DNA of 64,000 bases from Bifidobacterium sp. ESL0745 (GCF_029433335.1 NZ_JAQTHX010000001.1:310001-374000), one strand, 5' to 3'; numbered from the stretch's first letter, positions 53,251 to 63,080 are shown. The notes: generated by a model not told the origin, from the sequence alone. Translations and numbers: made by a program.

Positions 53251-54876
53251 ATGTCGATTACACGCACGCTGTCATGGTTGGACTGTGCAAGGTTCTATGA
53301 GATCTACCCCCAGAGCTTTTATGACAGCAATGGCGACGGTATAGGGGATTTGCCCGGTATCACCGAGAAGCTCGATTATATTCGCGACCTGGGCTGCAAT
53401 GCCATCTGGATCAACCCATGCTTCGATTCCCCGTTCAAGGATGCCGGGTACGACGTTCGCGATTACAGGAAAATAGCCCCTCGCTATGGCACCAACCAGG
53501 ATATGGTCGACCTCTTCGAAGCCGCGCATGCCAAGGGGATGCATGTGTTGCTTGACTTGGTTCCAGGGCATACCAGCGAGGAGCATGAGTGGTTCAAGGC
53601 AAGCCAATTGGCCGAGCGCAACGAATTCTCGGACCGTTATATATGGACAAACGGCGCTTTCGAGCGTTATACCATGCCGTTTGTGGGTGGTGAATGCCCA
53701 CGAGACGGCGCTTATATCCTCAATTACTTCAAATCGCAACCCGCATTGAACTATGGTTTCGGCAGGCGTGACAGGGCCTGGCAGATGTCCCCGGATTCGC
53801 CCGCGGCACGTTCAACCCGCAATGCCATGGTCGATGTCATGCGCTTCTGGCTTTCCAAGGGATGTGACGGATTCCGCGTGGATTTGGCCGATTCGCTGGT
53901 CAAGAACGACGATGCCGACCATCGTTGGACGGTCGCGGCCTGGAGGCAGATGTTCGCCACCATCAGACCAGAGTTTCCCGAGGCCGCATTCGTCTCCGAA
54001 TGGTCGAATCCCAAGCAGTCTTTCGCGGCCGGGTTCGATATGGATTTCTATCTCGACAACCTCGATGGAGGCCAGTCCGACACCAAGGAAGGCAACGGCT
54101 ATCACAAGCTGGTACGCAACATTCTGACTTGGGAAGGCAGAAAGCAGAACCTGAGCTATTTCAAGGCCGAAAGCAGCACCGGCATCGGCGCGTTTCTTTC
54201 CGATTACCTTCCTCTTTATGAGTCCGGCAAAGGCAACGGCTATTTCTGCATGATCACGTGCAACCACGACACCAACAGGATCATGCCGATGCTTTCCAAG
54301 CGCGAGTACAAGTTGGCGTTGGGTATGATCCTGACCATGCCGGGGGCGCCTTTCATCTATTACGGCGATGAGATCGGTATGAATTACCTTGACGGTTTGC
54401 CCACCAAAGAAGGCGGCTACCGAAGGACCGGCACGCGTACGCCCATGCAATGGTCTTCCGGGAAAAATCTTGGTTTTTCGCAAGGGGATCCGGATTCGCT
54501 CTACCTGCCGGTTGATTCTTCGCCTGATGCCCCTACCGTTGCCGACCAGCAACGTGATGGCGATTCGCTCTTTGCCTGGACCAGGACCCTGCTCCATCTT
54601 CGTGACGATAACCCTGCTCTGCTGGCAAGCGCCGGTTTTGAAGTTCTTGCAGCGCCGGATGACGGCAAATCATTTGTTTATCGGCGTATTTGCGAGGACG
54701 GCGGTGACCTCGTGGTCGCGATGAACCCCGGTTTGAAAAACGAGAGTGTCAGAATCCATGCCCCTCAAGAAGGAACCGGAAAGATGCTTGTCTGCTTGGG
54801 GGAGATCAAACTGAATGACGGTGGGATGCTGCGACTGGGGCCGCAGAGTTTTTCCGTTTTTGCCGTCAACGGTTAA
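53251..54876 (+). CDS. GH13 alpha-glucosidase/amylase-family glycosidase
   Basis: 541 residues. A GH13 barrel from FYEIYPQSFYDSNGDGIGDL (about 15-34) with catalytic residues D211 (GFRVDLAD), E250 (AFVSEWSN) and D340 (TCNHDTNR). A beta-sandwich C-terminal domain follows (about 460-541). The start region and GYDVRDYRKIAPRYGT resemble the trehalose synthase/alpha-glucosidase branch, but there is no signal peptide, so it acts on imported alpha-glucosides. Exact specificity is not visible. AAGGGAAA lies upstream of the ATG. Its place between two OppA-type lipoproteins is odd. Confidence 0.87.
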   Translation: MSITRTLSWLDCARFYEIYPQSFYDSNGDGIGDLPGITEKLDYIRDLGCNAIWINPCFDSPFKDAGYDVRDYRKIAPRYGTNQDMVDLFEAAHAKGMHVLLDLVPGHTSEEHEWFKASQLAERNEFSDRYIWTNGAFERYTMPFVGGECPRDGAYILNYFKSQPALNYGFGRRDRAWQMSPDSPAARSTRNAMVDVMRFWLSKGCDGFRVDLADSLVKNDDADHRWTVAAWRQMFATIRPEFPEAAFVSEWSNPKQSFAAGFDMDFYLDNLDGGQSDTKEGNGYHKLVRNILTWEGRKQNLSYFKAESSTGIGAFLSDYLPLYESGKGNGYFCMITCNHDTNRIMPMLSKREYKLALGMILTMPGAPFIYYGDEIGMNYLDGLPTKEGGYRRTGTRTPMQWSSGKNLGFSQGDPDSLYLPVDSSPDAPTVADQQRDGDSLFAWTRTLLHLRDDNPALLASAGFEVLAAPDDGKSFVYRRICEDGGDLVVAMNPGLKNESVRIHAPQEGTGKMLVCLGEIKLNDGGMLRLGPQSFSVFAVNG

Positions 54877-55015
54877 TCTGCAAGTACTCGTCATTTGTTG
54901 TCAATTGGCATACAAAGCAATACATTTTATTTATGGTACGCTGATTTGGTCGCCAATATGACGATTTTGTTTCAATTGGTTATATAGAAGTAACCAAAAC
55001 AAAGGAGAAAAATCA

Positions 55016-56656
55016 ATGAAGAAGAAATCTCTGGCATTGCTCGCCATCGGTTGCTCGATGGCGATGCTTTTGGGCGCCTGTGGCAGTTCGTCATCCGGCG
55101 GCAAAACGTCCGCATCGAGTGACCATACCATCACGGCATACCTGACCGAGCCGAACAATCCGCTGATTCCCGGTGACACCAATGAGACCGGTGGCGGCAA
55201 GCCGATTCAGCTTGCCTTCTCCGGGCTGATCTACTTTGACGCCAAAGGCAATTCCAAGAATGAGGTGGCCCAGTCCATCACTCCAAATGCCGACGCCACG
55301 CAGTATACCATCAAGCTCAAGCCGGGCTGGAAATTCAGCGATGGTTCCGCAGTGACCGCGAAGACCTTCACCCGCGCGTGGAGCTATGTCGCCAATGTGA
55401 AGAACGCACAGAAGTGCTCCTCGTTCTTCTCGACCATCAAGGGTTATGACGATCTGCAGAACAAAGACAAGGTGCAGGGCGATGAGCAGCTCAGCGGTCT
55501 TAAGGTCGTCGATGACCAGACCTTCACCGTGGATATGGCAAAGCCGGATTCGACATTCCTGCTTCGTATCGGTCTGCCTTCCTTCTCCCCGCTCCCTGAC
55601 GCCTTCTACAAGGATAAGAAGGCCTTCGGCGAGAAGCCGATCGGCAATGGTCCGTACAAGGTCGAAAAGTGGGACCACAATCACACGATCACGATGGTGA
55701 AGAATTCCTACTACAAGGGTGGCCAGACGCCGCAGAACGATGGCATCACCTTCAAGATCTACACGACCCCGGATTCCGCCTTCGCCGACGTGCAGGCGGG
55801 CAATCTCGATGTGATGGACACCATTCCGGACTCCGCGCAGAAGACCTTCCAAAAGGATTCTTCGGTTACGCCCTTCAACAAGCCGGGTTCGACCATCCAG
55901 ATGATCGATATCCCCTCGTACGTCGAGCATTTCAAGACCGGAACCCAGGAAGGCACGTTGCGTCGTCGCGCGATTTCGATGGCGATCGACCGCAAGAACA
56001 TCGTCGACAAGGTGCTCGGCGGTCTCGGAAAGCCGGCCCGCGACTTCACTTCGCCGCTTACCCCTGGTTTCGATGCCAATCTCAAGGGTGTCGAAAACAT
56101 CGAATACAACCCGACGAAAGCCAAGGAACTCTGGAACCAGGCAGAAGCCATTTCGCATGATCCGAATCCGTTCACCATTTCCTACAGCAGCGACAGCGGC
56201 ACCAAGGCCGTGTTCGATGCGGTTGTCAATTCCGTGAACAATGCCATTGGTTCGAAGGTTGCCCAAACCATCCCGATCCCAACGAATCAGGAGTTCCTCA
56301 AGCCCATTTACGATCACTCGATGACCGGCGCCTACAAGGCCGGTTGGGCTCCGGACTATCCGTCGGCGGAGAACTACCTGTTCCAGAACTTCGCCAGCGC
56401 GGCCGCTGACGGCAATGGCTCGAACAACGAACAATACAAGAACCCCAAGTTCGATCAGCTCATCGACCAGGCCTATATGGCCAAGAGCGTCGATGCCGCC
56501 AATAAGCTCTACAGCCAGTCCCAGGAGATTCTTCTTGAAGACTTGCCGGGAATCCCACTGTACAACAAGGCCAATGTCGGTGTCTCCTCGACCAAGGTCA
56601 AGGGCTACCAGATGGATTGGAAGAGCCAGCCGGTGTACAACGAACTGAAGAAGTGA
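55016..56656 (+). CDS. ABC transporter substrate-binding lipoprotein (OppA family), copy 2
   Basis: 546 residues. Signal MKKKSLALLAIGCSMAMLLG with lipobox LGAC (Cys22), Ser/Gly-rich linker, then the same family 5 domain as copy 1, near-identical in many blocks (LKVVDDQTFTVDMAKPDSTF; SAENYLFQNFAS). AAAGGAG precedes the ATG. It leads the permease and ATPase genes (56892-60860), so it is the cognate binding protein; copy 1 probably widens ligand range. A 9-bp stem at 56685-56728 follows, before the permeases. Confidence 0.92.
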   Translation: MKKKSLALLAIGCSMAMLLGACGSSSSGGKTSASSDHTITAYLTEPNNPLIPGDTNETGGGKPIQLAFSGLIYFDAKGNSKNEVAQSITPNADATQYTIKLKPGWKFSDGSAVTAKTFTRAWSYVANVKNAQKCSSFFSTIKGYDDLQNKDKVQGDEQLSGLKVVDDQTFTVDMAKPDSTFLLRIGLPSFSPLPDAFYKDKKAFGEKPIGNGPYKVEKWDHNHTITMVKNSYYKGGQTPQNDGITFKIYTTPDSAFADVQAGNLDVMDTIPDSAQKTFQKDSSVTPFNKPGSTIQMIDIPSYVEHFKTGTQEGTLRRRAISMAIDRKNIVDKVLGGLGKPARDFTSPLTPGFDANLKGVENIEYNPTKAKELWNQAEAISHDPNPFTISYSSDSGTKAVFDAVVNSVNNAIGSKVAQTIPIPTNQEFLKPIYDHSMTGAYKAGWAPDYPSAENYLFQNFASAAADGNGSNNEQYKNPKFDQLIDQAYMAKSVDAANKLYSQSQEILLEDLPGIPLYNKANVGVSSTKVKGYQMDWKSQPVYNELKK

Positions 56657-56684
56657 GGAAATAAATAGACGGTCTTTTGTTTGC

Positions 56685-56728
56685 GTGCCAAAGCTTTTGG
56701 GTCTGCACAGGCACTAAGACTTTGGCAC
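56685..56728 (+). terminator. Stem-loop between oppA copy 2 and the permease genes
   Basis: GTGCCAAAG (56685-56693) pairs with CTTTGGCAC (56720-56728). No T-tract. It may be a partial terminator or RNA stabiliser giving more binding protein than permease. Confidence 0.5.
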
Positions 56729-56891
56729 AGGCCGTATATGGATAAGTGTCGAAGTCGACCGGATAAGGATGCATCTGTCGCCTTTTCGGTCGACTTTGAC
56801 GTGTGTGTGAGTTAAAGTAGCAATCATGTGTTTATGAGTTGGCCATTTAGACATTTTTGAGCTTGGTCGATTCCAAAATAAGGAGTAACCG

Positions 56892-57818
56892 ATGGGTAAG
56901 TATCTTCTGCGCCGTATCCTGCAGATGATCCCTGTGGTTCTCGGCACGACATTGTTGGTTTATGCGCTTGTCTTCGCATTGCCGGGCGATCCGGTCAAGG
57001 CGATGTTTGGAGACAAACCTGTCAACCAGGCGGTGGCCGCCCAGATCCGCGCCGAATATAATTTGGATAAACCGTTCATTATCCAATACCTGCTGTTCCT
57101 CAAGAACGCGTTGACCTTGAATTTCGGCAACACGTTCGCCGGCCAGCCGGTTATCGATGAGATTGGCCGGGCGTTCCCGGTAACCATCAAATTGGGGCTT
57201 ATGGCCTTCGTCTTCGAGGCGCTTTTCGGCGTCGCGTTCGGCATTGTATCCGGCTTGAAGAAGGGCAAGTGGTATGACTCCGTCATTCTCATCGTCTCCC
57301 TGCTTCTGATTTCGGTTCCTACGTTCGTCACTGGCTTCCTTGGCCAGTATTTCATCGGTGTCAAATGGCGTCTCCTTCCCGTGACCGCAGGCAACGACCC
57401 CGGTTTCATGGATTTGCTGATGCCGGCGATGGTGCTTGGATCTGCCTCGATGGCTTATGTCATCAGACTTACACGTTCCGAAGTCTCTTCGAACATCGCC
57501 GAGGATTATGTGCGCACTGCCCGCGCCAAGGGCATGAGCAATCGTTCGGTCATCGTCCGCCACGTGCTGCGCAATTCGCTGATCCCGGTCGTCACCTATC
57601 TGGGACAGGATCTTGGAGGCCTCATGGGAGGCGCCATGATTTCGGAAACGATCTTCAATATTCATGGCATTGGATTCCTGACCTATCAGAGCATTCTCAA
57701 GGGTGAAAGCAACATGGTGGTTTCCATTGTAACGTTGCTGACCTTGATATTTGTGATCTGCAACCTGGCTGTCGATATGCTTTACGCGGCCCTCGATCCT
57801 CGTATCCGTTACGCGTGA
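56892..57818 (+). CDS. oppB: ABC transporter permease, OppB type
   Basis: 308 residues, six membrane helices. The start LRRILQMIPVVLGTTLLVYA and the cytoplasmic EAA loop (EDYVRTARAKGMSNRSVIVR, about 203-222) identify a DppB/OppB permease. ACGGAGT-like AAGGAG precedes the ATG. With OppC it forms the membrane channel for the lipoprotein at 55016. 22 bases separate it from oppC. Confidence 0.94.
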   Translation: MGKYLLRRILQMIPVVLGTTLLVYALVFALPGDPVKAMFGDKPVNQAVAAQIRAEYNLDKPFIIQYLLFLKNALTLNFGNTFAGQPVIDEIGRAFPVTIKLGLMAFVFEALFGVAFGIVSGLKKGKWYDSVILIVSLLLISVPTFVTGFLGQYFIGVKWRLLPVTAGNDPGFMDLLMPAMVLGSASMAYVIRLTRSEVSSNIAEDYVRTARAKGMSNRSVIVRHVLRNSLIPVVTYLGQDLGGLMGGAMISETIFNIHGIGFLTYQSILKGESNMVVSIVTLLTLIFVICNLAVDMLYAALDPRIRYA

Positions 57819-57840
57819 GTCTGGAGTGTGAATAAGATTT

Positions 57841-58818
57841 ATGAGTGATAGCACTATTCAACAAACCAAGACTTCTTCCCACATTCTGCCGGGACAGGAG
57901 CGCTATGTCTCCCCGGCCGGGAAAGTGGAACTGCAGGATGTCGATTCTGTCGATGAGTCGATGCCGGCCACGAACATGTGGGCGGATGCATGGCGCACGT
58001 TGCGACGTAATCCTCTGTTTATCGTCTCCGCAATCCTGATTGTCTGCATTATCTTCGTTGCGTTGTTCCCTGGGGTGTTCACCCACAGGGATCCGAACTT
58101 CTGCCAACTGGACCATTCGCTCGAAAAGGGAAGCCCCGGCCACCCGTTCGGCTATGACACCCAGGGATGCGATGTGTTCACCAGAACCGTTTACGGCACA
58201 CGGACTTCACTTTCCGTGGGTATTCTTACCGCGATACTCGTGGTCATCTTCGGTTCTTTGATCGGCGCCGTCGGAGGATTCTTCGGAGGCTGGATCGACG
58301 CAGTGCTCAGCCGTTTCACCGATATCTTCATGGCCATCCCGATGCTGCTCGGCGCCATCGTTGTGTTGCAGATGTTCCGTACTTCGGGTTCCATCTGGAA
58401 GATCGTGCTGGTGCTGACCCTGTTTGGCTGGACGCAGACCTCGCGTATCGCGCGAAGCGCCGTGATGGAGACCAAGAACCTTGAATTCAACACCGCCGCG
58501 ACAGCGTTGGGTTCTACTCCAGGACGCAATCTGCTCAGGCATATCATGCCTAATTCCTTTGCTTCGATCATCGTCATCGGAACCACTTCGCTGGGCTCCT
58601 ACATCGTCTCCGAAGCCACGCTGAGCTTCCTTGGTATCGGCCTGCCGACCACTACCGTCAGCTGGGGCGGCGACATCTCCAACGCACAGACGATTCTGCG
58701 TACCGATCCTTCGGTCCTCTTCTATCCGTCGGCCGCGCTGGCCATCACGGTGCTTGCCTTCATCATGATGGGCGATGCCGTCAAGGATGCGCTTGACCCC
58801 AAGAGCCGTACGGCGTGA
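57841..58818 (+). CDS. oppC: ABC transporter permease, OppC type
   Basis: 325 residues. A cytoplasmic leader with the OppC N-terminal region (ATNMWADAWRTLRRNPLFIV, about 42-61), then six helices and the EAA loop LEFNTAATALGSTPGRNLLR. The segment GHPFGYDTQGCDVFTRTVYG is a DppC/OppC hallmark. It pairs with OppB. The ATPase gene starts 17 bases after its stop. Confidence 0.94.
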   Translation: MSDSTIQQTKTSSHILPGQERYVSPAGKVELQDVDSVDESMPATNMWADAWRTLRRNPLFIVSAILIVCIIFVALFPGVFTHRDPNFCQLDHSLEKGSPGHPFGYDTQGCDVFTRTVYGTRTSLSVGILTAILVVIFGSLIGAVGGFFGGWIDAVLSRFTDIFMAIPMLLGAIVVLQMFRTSGSIWKIVLVLTLFGWTQTSRIARSAVMETKNLEFNTAATALGSTPGRNLLRHIMPNSFASIIVIGTTSLGSYIVSEATLSFLGIGLPTTTVSWGGDISNAQTILRTDPSVLFYPSAALAITVLAFIMMGDAVKDALDPKSRTA

Positions 58819-58835
58819 GTGTAGAGGAAAGCACG

Positions 58836-60860
58836 ATGAGCGAAATGAACAGCAAGAACGAAAAGAACGAAAAACTCTTCGAGATGCAGAAGGAGCAAGG
58901 GCCGATCCTCGAGGTCAAGGACCTCAAGGTCGACTTCACCACCGGCGACAACCATGCGGTCCACGCCGTGCGCGACGCCTCTTTCAACGTCTACCCCGGA
59001 CAGTGGGTGGCCATCGTCGGCGAGTCCGGTTCCGGCAAATCCACCTCGGCCATGGCCGTCCTGGGCCTCCTTCCCGGCACCGGTCACGTCGTGGGCGGAT
59101 CCATCAGGCTTGAAGGCGAGGAGATTTCCCACTACACGCGCAAGCAGTATGAGCAGATCCTCGGCGACAAGATGGGTCTGGTCCCGCAGGACCCGATGAG
59201 CAATCTGAACCCTGTTTGGCGTATCGGCACGCAGGTGGAGGAGGCTCTGAAGGCCAACCACATGGATATCTCGCATGAGAAGCGCTCGAAGCTCGCCCAG
59301 GCGTTGGCAGGCAACGAAGTGGCCGTAAAGAGCGAGGACGATGAGACTTTCATTGGCTCCAAGGAATTGCCTGAACTGCTGAAGGCCGCACAAGCTGCAC
59401 TCGGCGAAGCTGATGTCACCGGCGACGCGGCAAAGGCCAAGATGGATTACTTCACCAAAGAATGGGTTCCCGGTTCGGAAACCCGTTGGCGTGTGGCCGA
59501 TGACCTGATCAAAGCTGGTGTGAACGATGACAAGGCTTGGCAGATCGCCAAGCAGTATGTTATCGGTAGTACCATGACCGACCGTATCTCCGGTCTTTTG
59601 GAAGAGGCCGGTTTGCCGGATGCGGCGACCCGTGCCCGTCAGTATCCGCACGAGTTCTCCGGCGGCATGCTGCAGCGTGCACTAATTGCCATTGGCCTGG
59701 CCTGCCGTCCTGACCTGTTGATCGCTGACGAGCCCACTAGTGCCCTTGACGTCACGGTGCAGAAGAGGATTCTTGACCACCTGCACTCCCTGACCGATGA
59801 GTTGGGGACCGCAGTGCTCTTCATCACCCATGACTTGGGCTTGGCTGCTGAGCGCGCCCAGCACATCGTCGTGATGTACAAGGGGCAGGTCGTCGAATCC
59901 GGTCCATCGCTCGAGGTGCTTCAGCATCCGCAGCATCCGTATACCAAGCGTCTGGTGGCTGCGGCTCCGTCACTGGCTTCGCAGCGCATCATCTCCGCCA
60001 AGGAGCACGGCGAGAACGCCGAGTCCCTGATGGAGCATCATGTCAAGGGCGAGGAAACGCTCGAGAAAAGCGAGCACATCATCACGGTGAGCCACTTGAC
60101 CCGTGAATTCAAGCTTCCGCGCCGCAAAGAGATGTTCAAGGCCGTTGATGATGTGTCGTTCTCGGTCAAGCGCGGTACGACACTGGCGATTGTGGGCGAA
60201 TCGGGCTCCGGCAAATCGACCGTGGCCAATATGGTCTTGAAGCTTCTGAAGCCCACCAGTGGCACGGTTACTTACGAAGGCAAGGATATCAGCGCGTTCG
60301 AAGGCAAATCGCTTCTGGACTTCCGCAGGCATGTCCAGCCGGTCTTCCAGAACCCGTACGGTTCGCTCGACCCGATGTATTCGATTTACCGTTCCATCGA
60401 AGAACCACTGCGTATCCACAAGATTGGTGACAAGAAGAGCCGTGAGAAGCGCGTGCGTGAGCTGCTTGATTTGGTGAAGATGCCGCAGTCAGTGATGCAG
60501 CGTTACCCGAACGAGCTTTCCGGTGGTCAGCGTCAACGTATCGCCATCGCGCGAGCCATGGCCCTGAACCCGGATGTCATCGTCTGTGATGAGGCGGTTT
60601 CTGCACTCGATGTTTTGGTTCAAGATCAGGTGCTGCAGCTCCTAAACGATCTTCAGGCCGAACGAGGGCTCAGCTATCTGTTCATCACGCATGATCTGGC
60701 GGTCGTCCGTCAGATCGCCGACGAGGTCGTGGTGATGCAGAAGGGCAAGCTCGTCGAGCACGCCACCACCGATGAGGTCTTCGACCATCCGCAGCAGCAG
60801 TACACCAAGGATCTGCTCGATGCGATTCCTGGCGGCCATCTGCAGCTCGGTCTGGACTGA
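58836..60860 (+). CDS. oppDF: Fused double ABC ATPase (OppD-OppF)
   Basis: 674 residues with two nucleotide-binding domains. Domain 1: Walker A GESGSGKST at 62-70, signature EFSGGMLQRALIA near 272, Walker B LLIADEPTSALD. Domain 2: GESGSGKST near 455, signature ELSGGQRQRIAIARA near 558, VIVCDEAVSALD. Between Walker A and signature, domain 1 carries about 90 extra residues (about 145-235, Lys/Glu/Asp-rich), absent from usual OppD. It drives uptake through OppB-OppC. AGAGGAAA before the ATG fixes the start; an upstream GTG is an alternative. A strong terminator follows. Confidence 0.94.
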   Translation: MSEMNSKNEKNEKLFEMQKEQGPILEVKDLKVDFTTGDNHAVHAVRDASFNVYPGQWVAIVGESGSGKSTSAMAVLGLLPGTGHVVGGSIRLEGEEISHYTRKQYEQILGDKMGLVPQDPMSNLNPVWRIGTQVEEALKANHMDISHEKRSKLAQALAGNEVAVKSEDDETFIGSKELPELLKAAQAALGEADVTGDAAKAKMDYFTKEWVPGSETRWRVADDLIKAGVNDDKAWQIAKQYVIGSTMTDRISGLLEEAGLPDAATRARQYPHEFSGGMLQRALIAIGLACRPDLLIADEPTSALDVTVQKRILDHLHSLTDELGTAVLFITHDLGLAAERAQHIVVMYKGQVVESGPSLEVLQHPQHPYTKRLVAAAPSLASQRIISAKEHGENAESLMEHHVKGEETLEKSEHIITVSHLTREFKLPRRKEMFKAVDDVSFSVKRGTTLAIVGESGSGKSTVANMVLKLLKPTSGTVTYEGKDISAFEGKSLLDFRRHVQPVFQNPYGSLDPMYSIYRSIEEPLRIHKIGDKKSREKRVRELLDLVKMPQSVMQRYPNELSGGQRQRIAIARAMALNPDVIVCDEAVSALDVLVQDQVLQLLNDLQAERGLSYLFITHDLAVVRQIADEVVVMQKGKLVEHATTDEVFDHPQQQYTKDLLDAIPGGHLQLGLD

Positions 60861-60902
60861 TATTCGGATTCGTCCATCACGGTCTGAGTAACGATTTGAT
60901 TG

Positions 60903-60931
60903 ATCCCGTCACGTTATGTGACGGGATTTTT
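60903..60931 (+). terminator. Terminator of the opp operon
   Basis: ATCCCGTCAC (60903-60912) and GTGACGGGAT (60918-60927) form a perfect 10-bp stem with a 5-base loop and a T-run. Confidence 0.92.
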
Positions 60932-60996
60932 CATATCGTGCAGCAGATGCCAACAATCCTTGGCCGCGACTACACAGGCGTGTATCGTCGTGAATC

Positions 60997-61863
60997 ATGA
61001 GCATAACTGTGACTACTTCGAATCTCAACGGTATCCGCGCCGCCAAACGCAAGGGTGTGCTTGACTGGGCCGAGGCCAATACCCCCGATATCTGGTGCAT
61101 GCAGGAGGTGCGTGCACCGCAGGAGGAGATTGATCCGATCTTTTCGGCAATGGCCGACGGCTATGAAAAGGCCGGGAAAGTCTCCGCAGCCGATGGACTT
61201 GGCCGTATGGACGAAGTCTGCCGTATCAAAGGGCGTGCGGGCGTTGGGCTTCTTTCCGATTTGAAGATCGAGGAGCAACGCTACGGGCTGATGGATTTGA
61301 GCGAGGCTGTCGACTCAGGCCGGTGGATCGAGGCCGATGTCACCACGCCGAGCGGGATGAAACTGACGGTCGCGAGTGTCTATGTACACGCAGGCAACAC
61401 CGACGACCCCGAGAAAATGACCCAGAAATACCGTTTCCTCGACCGTATGCTCCAACGCATGGGCGAGCTGCGTGACGAGGCCGCGGCAGGTGGCCGTCAG
61501 GCGCTGCTTTGCGGTGATATGAACATCGCGCACACCCCGCTGGATATCAAGAACGCCAAGGCCAACGAGAAGCATTCCGGTTTCCTGCCGCAAGAACGCG
61601 CCTACGTCGACAAGTGGCTCGACCCGCAACAATATGGCTTCGTTGATGTAATGCGACAGCTTGCCGGCGATGTGCAGGGGCCATATACATGGTGGAGCCA
61701 GCGCGGACGCGCCTTTGACAACAACGTCGGCTGGAGGATCGACTATCAGCTGGCGACGCCGAGATTGGCGCAAAAGGCTGTATCCTTCGACATCGACCGT
61801 GCTTCTTCCTACGACACGCGTTGGTCCGATCATGCGCCGTTGAGCGTGGTCTATGACATTTAG
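60997..61863 (+). CDS. xthA: Exodeoxyribonuclease III (AP endonuclease)
   Basis: 288 residues of the ExoIII/APE family. N-terminal TVTTSNLNGIRAAKRKGVLD, the metal-binding glutamate in WCMQEVRAPQEE, GDMNIAHTPLDI and the C-terminal SDHAPLSVVYDI are the catalytic set. It cuts DNA at abasic sites in base-excision repair. No Shine-Dalgarno is seen before the ATG, so it could be leaderless. Single gene after the opp terminator. Confidence 0.94.
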   Translation: MSITVTTSNLNGIRAAKRKGVLDWAEANTPDIWCMQEVRAPQEEIDPIFSAMADGYEKAGKVSAADGLGRMDEVCRIKGRAGVGLLSDLKIEEQRYGLMDLSEAVDSGRWIEADVTTPSGMKLTVASVYVHAGNTDDPEKMTQKYRFLDRMLQRMGELRDEAAAGGRQALLCGDMNIAHTPLDIKNAKANEKHSGFLPQERAYVDKWLDPQQYGFVDVMRQLAGDVQGPYTWWSQRGRAFDNNVGWRIDYQLATPRLAQKAVSFDIDRASSYDTRWSDHAPLSVVYDI

Positions 61864-61985
61864 GCTTGCGTTTTCCGAACGTTCAACAATGTGAGCCGAA
61901 GTGGACATCTTGTCACGGGTATACTTTCGAAAATCGTTGACACCGTACGATTTATGGGAAGGACAACGGATAATGATATTCAATT

Positions 61986-62020
61986 GGCTCTCATTTTTCA
62001 AAGACACGAAAAGTGTGAGC
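61986..62020. repeat. GGCTC-type hairpin family, copy 3 (diverged)
   Basis: GGCTCTCATTTTTC (61986-61999) pairs with GAAAAGTGTGAGC (62008-62020) with two mismatches. Same design and length as copies at 31958 and 32074. It ends 63 bases before the DUF3710 gene. Confidence 0.65.
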
Positions 62021-62083
62021 TGTGCCGGTTCATAGCCCGGTGATAGGCTTGAGCCATCAATGCAGGTTTTGAAACGAGGGACT

Positions 62084-63031
62084 ATGGGACTGTTCGGATT
62101 CGGCAAAAAGAAGCACCGCGATGACGATAATGAGGCCGAAACAAAGGCCAAGGAGGCTGCGGTTGAGGATGACAAGACTGGTGAAACCGGTGAGAATGAA
62201 GCCAAGGATGTCGAGAATGACGCGGTGAATGCCTCTGACGATAAGAATTCGGAAGCCGAATCCAGTACGGAATCGGATGCTGGCAGCGATGAGGATGTGG
62301 AAAACAGGCACAAGGTTCCCGATGAGCCGAGTGAAGCCTATCCGGATCGTGGCGAGCTTTATGGGCCTTGGGACATTGAAGAGCAAAAAGCCCCCAATTA
62401 CGATGAGTACCTTGACATGGGTGCTTATTATCTGCCGTTCATGCCGGATACCAAACTTCGTGTGAAGGCCAATCGTGCCAGCGGCCAGGTGGTTGGCTGC
62501 ACCGTTTCCTACAAGGATTCCAGCCTTGAGATCGAGGCGCTTGCTGCCCCCAAGACCCTCGGACTTTGGGACGGGGTCAGTGAGGACTTGCTTGCGGCCA
62601 ATCCCAAGGCGAACGAGCAGCCTGGCATTTTCGGTACGGAAATCAAGCTGCCGGTCACCGTCAATGGTGGCAAGAGGCTGATTACACGTATCGTAGGTGT
62701 CGACGGCCCGCGTTGGATGCTTCGCGGCATCTTCTCCGGTCGTGCTGCCACCCATCCGGAAAGTCCGGAAACCAAGGCATTGAACCAGTACTTTTCCGAT
62801 ATCGTGGTCGACCGCGGTGAAGAGCCGCTGGCCCCGCGTGACCTGGTTCCGATGCACCCGCCCGTTTCGCCCGAACAGCGTCGCAAGGCTGACGAGGCAG
62901 CCGCCAAAGCCGACAAGGATGGCGACGGCCACAAGATTCCCAAGCGCATCAAGGGACCGTTCGTCGCTGACCAACAGACCGAGGTGCAGACCACGATTTC
63001 CCGCGGACCGATGTTCTCGGAGCTGCGCTGA
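62084..63031 (+). CDS. DUF3710 domain protein
   Basis: 315 residues. After a highly acidic, Lys-rich leader of about 80 residues starting MGLFGFGKKKHRDD comes a conserved actinobacterial DUF3710 domain: YLDMGAYYLPFMPDTKLRVK, LAAPKTLGLWDGVSED, VDGPRWMLRGIFSGRA and DIVVDRGEEPLAPRDLVPMH. Function is unknown; the family is restricted to Actinobacteria. GAGGGACT lies before the ATG. It precedes a DUF3159 gene, a pairing I believe recurs in actinobacteria. Confidence 0.88.
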   Translation: MGLFGFGKKKHRDDDNEAETKAKEAAVEDDKTGETGENEAKDVENDAVNASDDKNSEAESSTESDAGSDEDVENRHKVPDEPSEAYPDRGELYGPWDIEEQKAPNYDEYLDMGAYYLPFMPDTKLRVKANRASGQVVGCTVSYKDSSLEIEALAAPKTLGLWDGVSEDLLAANPKANEQPGIFGTEIKLPVTVNGGKRLITRIVGVDGPRWMLRGIFSGRAATHPESPETKALNQYFSDIVVDRGEEPLAPRDLVPMHPPVSPEQRRKADEAAAKADKDGDGHKIPKRIKGPFVADQQTEVQTTISRGPMFSELR

Positions 63032-63045
63032 TTCCAAATACTTGG

Positions 63046-63080
63046 TTCGCCGGTTATGCCTTCGTAGGCTGACCGGCGAA
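63046..63080 (+). terminator. Hairpin between DUF3710 and DUF3159 genes
   Basis: TTCGCCGGT (63046-63054) pairs with ACCGGCGAA (63072-63080); an inner GCC/GGC stem extends it. No T-tract. An AT-rich stretch follows (63105-63135), possibly the promoter of the next gene. Confidence 0.6.
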
